From: Ignavibacteriales bacterium
GTDB lineage: Bacteria; Bacteroidota; Ignavibacteria; UBA10030
DNA: 32,911 bases
Reading direction: 5' to 3'
Assembly (NCBI GenBank): GCA_016207415.1
Contig: JACQPT010000176.1
Coordinates: 1 to 32,911 of the forward strand
Shown: positions 30,697 to 32,911 of the stretch, piece by piece
Position numbering within the stretch: the stretch's first letter is position 1
How the letters are laid out: each line of letters begins with the position of its first letter
Notes under the pieces: generated by a model
Told to the model about the DNA's origin: nothing
Database searches by the model: none
What the model saw: only the letters and a program-made list of their open reading frames with translations
Made by a program: the position numbers and the translations under genes

Positions 30697-31272
30697 GTGC
30701 GCCGAGCTGCCACATTCATCGTCCTCCTGACCTGGTCCTTCCCTGTTTTGGCTCAGCTGAAGCGAGAGACTTCCGCAGTCATGGTCTTGAGAGATCAGTT
30801 GAGAAGCATGGCGCAGGAAGTGGTTGCGAAGGCTCCACTCGACCGACCGGCTGCAGTTTTTGTTTCCGTGGAGACTGAACAACTGAAGACGATTGCGGAG
30901 AATGCGTTTCTCGAAGTGTTAACAGGCAGTGGGTTTACGGCGCTCTTGAATGTGCAGGGTGACGCTCAAGTTTCCAGTCTTCGAATTGCCATGCTGGAAC
31001 AAGTTGTGGTGTATCGTGAACTTCCTCAGGGCACGTTTGAACGAAACATTCGTCAAACCCTTGAGGCAAGGTTCGAACGGCGTCGCGGCGAACCCGTTTC
31101 GTTCCTCGGTGTGTTCACGCGGGAAGCCGTTGATAGCGTTTCAACCAAGGAAAATGGGTGGAAAAAAAACAAGCCGGATGAGCCGGGGATTTTTGAGCAG
31201 GCGTTCAGTCCGCTGGTCGTTATCGCTGCGTCTGTGGCGATCATTTATTTCTTGTTTTCTGTGAGAAGTTGA
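30697..31272 (+). CDS. Unrecognised exported protein with C-terminal membrane anchor
   Basis: 191 residues from a GTG, 9 bases after the dehydrogenase stop. An N-terminal signal peptide (about 1-20, ending SFPVLAQ) is followed by a mixed alpha/beta domain. A single hydrophobic helix near the C-terminus (about 172-187; PLVVIAASVAIIYFLF) leaves only a few residues beyond it, so the protein is anchored in the inner membrane and faces the periplasm. No catalytic motif or known family is recognised. The middle (VFVSVETEQLKTIAENAFLEVL, then a predicted beta segment) recalls small periplasmic lipoprotein-like domains. It is followed 4 bases later by the CapA-like gene, so the two are probably co-expressed. 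Confidence 0.75.
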   Translation: MRRAATFIVLLTWSFPVLAQLKRETSAVMVLRDQLRSMAQEVVAKAPLDRPAAVFVSVETEQLKTIAENAFLEVLTGSGFTALLNVQGDAQVSSLRIAMLEQVVVYRELPQGTFERNIRQTLEARFERRRGEPVSFLGVFTREAVDSVSTKENGWKKNKPDEPGIFEQAFSPLVVIAASVAIIYFLFSVRS

Positions 31273-31276
31273 CCGG

Positions 31277-32317
31277 ATGAAATCTCTTCTCCTGGTTTTC
31301 CTGAGCTGCGCCCAGCTTCTTTCATCGCAGGATGTCGACTCCGTTGCCCGCGTGACATTCCTTGCGTTTGGCGATGTCAATCTTGGCCGAACCGTTGGTC
31401 AGCGCATCCTGAGGGGAGATGTTGATTATCCTTTCGAAAAAATTAGGGATACTCTTGGCGCAGCAGATTTTGTCTTTGTCAACCTTGAAAGCCAGCTGAG
31501 CGACCAGGGTGGCCAGACCGAAGACCCGAAATCGAACGTTATTTTTTGCGGACCTCCTGTGGCCGCGGGTTCACTTCGCAGGTCGCATATCAATGTGGTC
31601 TCGACGGCAAACAACCATGCCTTTGACTATGGCTTGAAAGGGCTCATCGAGACAATATCGTTCTTGCGGTCGGAGGGAATTCAATTCGCCGGAACTTCTG
31701 CCGATTCCACGGGGAATTTCCCTACCGCCATAGTCGAAAAACATGGGATCCGGATTGGCATTGCTGCATATACGCAGTTTGTCAACGGCAGTGCTCAATG
31801 GGAGGGCCACATTTCCATCTTCGATACTCAGCGAGTAAAGTTCGAGATTGACGATCTGAAGAAAAAGACGGATTTTGTCGTGGCGAGTTATCACGGCGGC
31901 AAGGAGTATGCTGACGTGCCGGATGCCCGCACGCAGTCGGACATGCGCTCCCTGATCGATGCGGGTGCCGACATCGTCTTCGGGCATCATGCTCACGTGC
32001 CGCAAGGGATTGAAGAGTATCGGCACAAGCTCATTTTCTCTTCGTTGGGCAATTTTGTCTTTCTCCAATCGCCGTATTGGAGCCGTCGTTCCTACGGTGT
32101 GGAGTTGCTTTTTGAACGACTGATGGAAAAGACGAGTCTCGCGCGTGTCCGGCTTGTACCTGTTCGCGCCGGCTATCAGCCTTCCCACGATCTTAACAGC
32201 GATGAGCTGACGAAACTCATGCGGAGAGTCCAATCCCTCTCGAACGTTCAAATTGAAACCAGGGGCTCCATGTTTCTTGTGCGGGTTCCATCATTCACCA
32301 GTCGGGAAGAACAGTGA
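31277..32317 (+). CDS. CapA-family metallophosphatase-like protein
   Basis: 346 residues. Signal peptide (about 1-18), then the PGA_cap/CapA calcineurin-like domain with motifs in order: FLAFGDVNLGR, FVNLESQLS, STANNHAFDYG, SYHGGKEY and FGHHAHVPQGIE. These supply the Asp, Asn and His residues expected for a binuclear metal site. CapA proteins are linked to poly-gamma-glutamate synthesis or export, but capB and capC are absent, and many homologues are of unknown function. The ORF overlaps the BamD-like gene by 4 bases (GTGA). It is exported, probably to the periplasm. Confidence 0.88.
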   Translation: MKSLLLVFLSCAQLLSSQDVDSVARVTFLAFGDVNLGRTVGQRILRGDVDYPFEKIRDTLGAADFVFVNLESQLSDQGGQTEDPKSNVIFCGPPVAAGSLRRSHINVVSTANNHAFDYGLKGLIETISFLRSEGIQFAGTSADSTGNFPTAIVEKHGIRIGIAAYTQFVNGSAQWEGHISIFDTQRVKFEIDDLKKKTDFVVASYHGGKEYADVPDARTQSDMRSLIDAGADIVFGHHAHVPQGIEEYRHKLIFSSLGNFVFLQSPYWSRRSYGVELLFERLMEKTSLARVRLVPVRAGYQPSHDLNSDELTKLMRRVQSLSNVQIETRGSMFLVRVPSFTSREEQ

Positions 32318-32911
32318 AATTCCAACTTGTTGTGATTGTTGTTGTCGCAGCCTTGTTCAACGCCTGCGGGTCCGAGGAAACAACCCAGCAGATCAGCGTC
32401 GAGCGGCGATTCGCCGTGGGAATGAAAAAATTCCAGGATGAAGATTATCTTGACGCCGTCGAAGATTTCAAGATTGTGACATTGCAGTTCCAGGGGAGCA
32501 CCTTAGCCGACGACGCCCAGTTCTACATGGCGGAAAGCCGGTTTCTGCGTGAAGAGTTCGTCCTTGCAGCTTACGAGTACGACGTCCTCCTCCGAACGAT
32601 GCCCACGAGCGAGTTTGTTTCGCGGTCGCGGTTTCGGAAAGCCGTGTGTTACTACCGTCTCTCCCCGGAATCCTACCGCGATCAGGAATATACACGCAAA
32701 GCGATCGACGAGTTCCAGGCGTACCTCGAGTACCACCCCACCGATTCCCTGGCAACCGATGCCGAAGCCAGAATCGCCGAGCTCAACAGAAAGCTGGCAC
32801 AGAAGGAATTTGAGAACGGACTCGTCTACATGAAAATGGAATATTTCAAGTCTGCGACGGTTTCATTCGATTTCGTCTTGGAAAAATTCCACGACACGCC
32901 CTATGCAGAGC
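32314..32911 (+). CDS. bamD: BamD-like outer-membrane assembly lipoprotein (cut by right window edge)
   Basis: Open to the window end, 199 codons seen, starting at a GTG that overlaps the CapA stop (GTGA). Lipoprotein signal with lipobox LFNAC (Cys18), then TPR repeats typical of BamD: VERRFAVGMKKFQDEDYLDAVEDFKIVTLQF, DDAQFYMAESRFLREEFVLAAYEYDVLL, and KAIDEFQAYLEYHPTDSLATDAEARIAEL. Still in repeat 4-5 at the edge (YFKSATVSFDFVL). BamD supports BamA in inserting outer-membrane barrels. The remaining length (about 60-90 residues) lies outside. Confidence 0.88.
   Translation, partial: MKFQLVVIVVVAALFNACGSEETTQQISVERRFAVGMKKFQDEDYLDAVEDFKIVTLQFQGSTLADDAQFYMAESRFLREEFVLAAYEYDVLLRTMPTSEFVSRSRFRKAVCYYRLSPESYRDQEYTRKAIDEFQAYLEYHPTDSLATDAEARIAELNRKLAQKEFENGLVYMKMEYFKSATVSFDFVLEKFHDTPYAE

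Noticed and set aside
31277-32317. Calling a poly-gamma-glutamate capsule operon from the CapA homologue
   Set aside because: CapB and CapC are absent; CapA-like proteins alone do not show capsule synthesis.

Overview
The window is a dense, balanced-GC bacterial chromosome segment with no phage, transposase or CRISPR signals. Gene content points to the FCB superphylum (Bacteroidetes/Chlorobi/Ignavibacteria side). Pointers are the sepiapterin-reductase-like SDR next to GTP cyclohydrolase and a PTPS homologue, a PorW/SprE-like TPR lipoprotein, a LemA/TPM pair, a YaiO-type outer-membrane barrel, and BamD-like and CapA proteins. Promoters look like the ordinary TTGaca-17-TAtaaT type. Shine-Dalgarno sequences are present at some genes and absent at others. 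The assignment is inference from gene content; no 16S or other decisive marker is present.

Layout. Bases 1-4819 are read on the minus strand: a partial cold-shock gene at the left edge with a long structured leader, a family-B DNA polymerase whose exonuclease motifs look inactivated, and a slipin/NfeD membrane-quality-control pair. From 4875 everything is on the plus strand. A tRNA-Ser(GGA) is followed by a four-gene cassette (receiver protein, TPR/YaiO outer-membrane protein, HEAT-repeat membrane protein, PgaC/YaiP-like glycosyltransferase) that looks like an exopolysaccharide synthesis and secretion unit. It ends in a terminator just before a tRNA-Ser(CGA). Next come a PerR-like regulator and two peroxiredoxins (9.6-11.2 kb).

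A tightly overlapping pterin cluster follows (PTPS, FolE, sepiapterin-reductase-like SDR, second SDR; 11.2-13.6 kb). After it are a large TPR lipoprotein overlapping pyrK-pyrD, then folC (13.7-18.8 kb). rho has its own strong promoter and a 165-nt leader. A thiolase / 3-hydroxyacyl-CoA dehydrogenase / acyl-CoA dehydrogenase set (20.3-23.6 kb) closes with a clear terminator.

The last third holds a YVTN beta-propeller protein, lemA and a membrane TPM protein, DAHP synthase, an unusual receiver fused to a histidine-less DHp-like domain, a soluble TPM protein and a nitrilase-family amidohydrolase. It ends with a Glu/Leu dehydrogenase with its own promoter, an unrecognised membrane-anchored protein, a CapA-like protein, and a BamD-like lipoprotein cut by the right edge.

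The points most worth a second look are the exonuclease-dead PolB, the bracketed exopolysaccharide cassette, the tetrahydrobiopterin-type cluster, the His-less DHp receiver, the structured RNA upstream of csp, and a family of short intergenic repeats built on ATCCAACA-like units.
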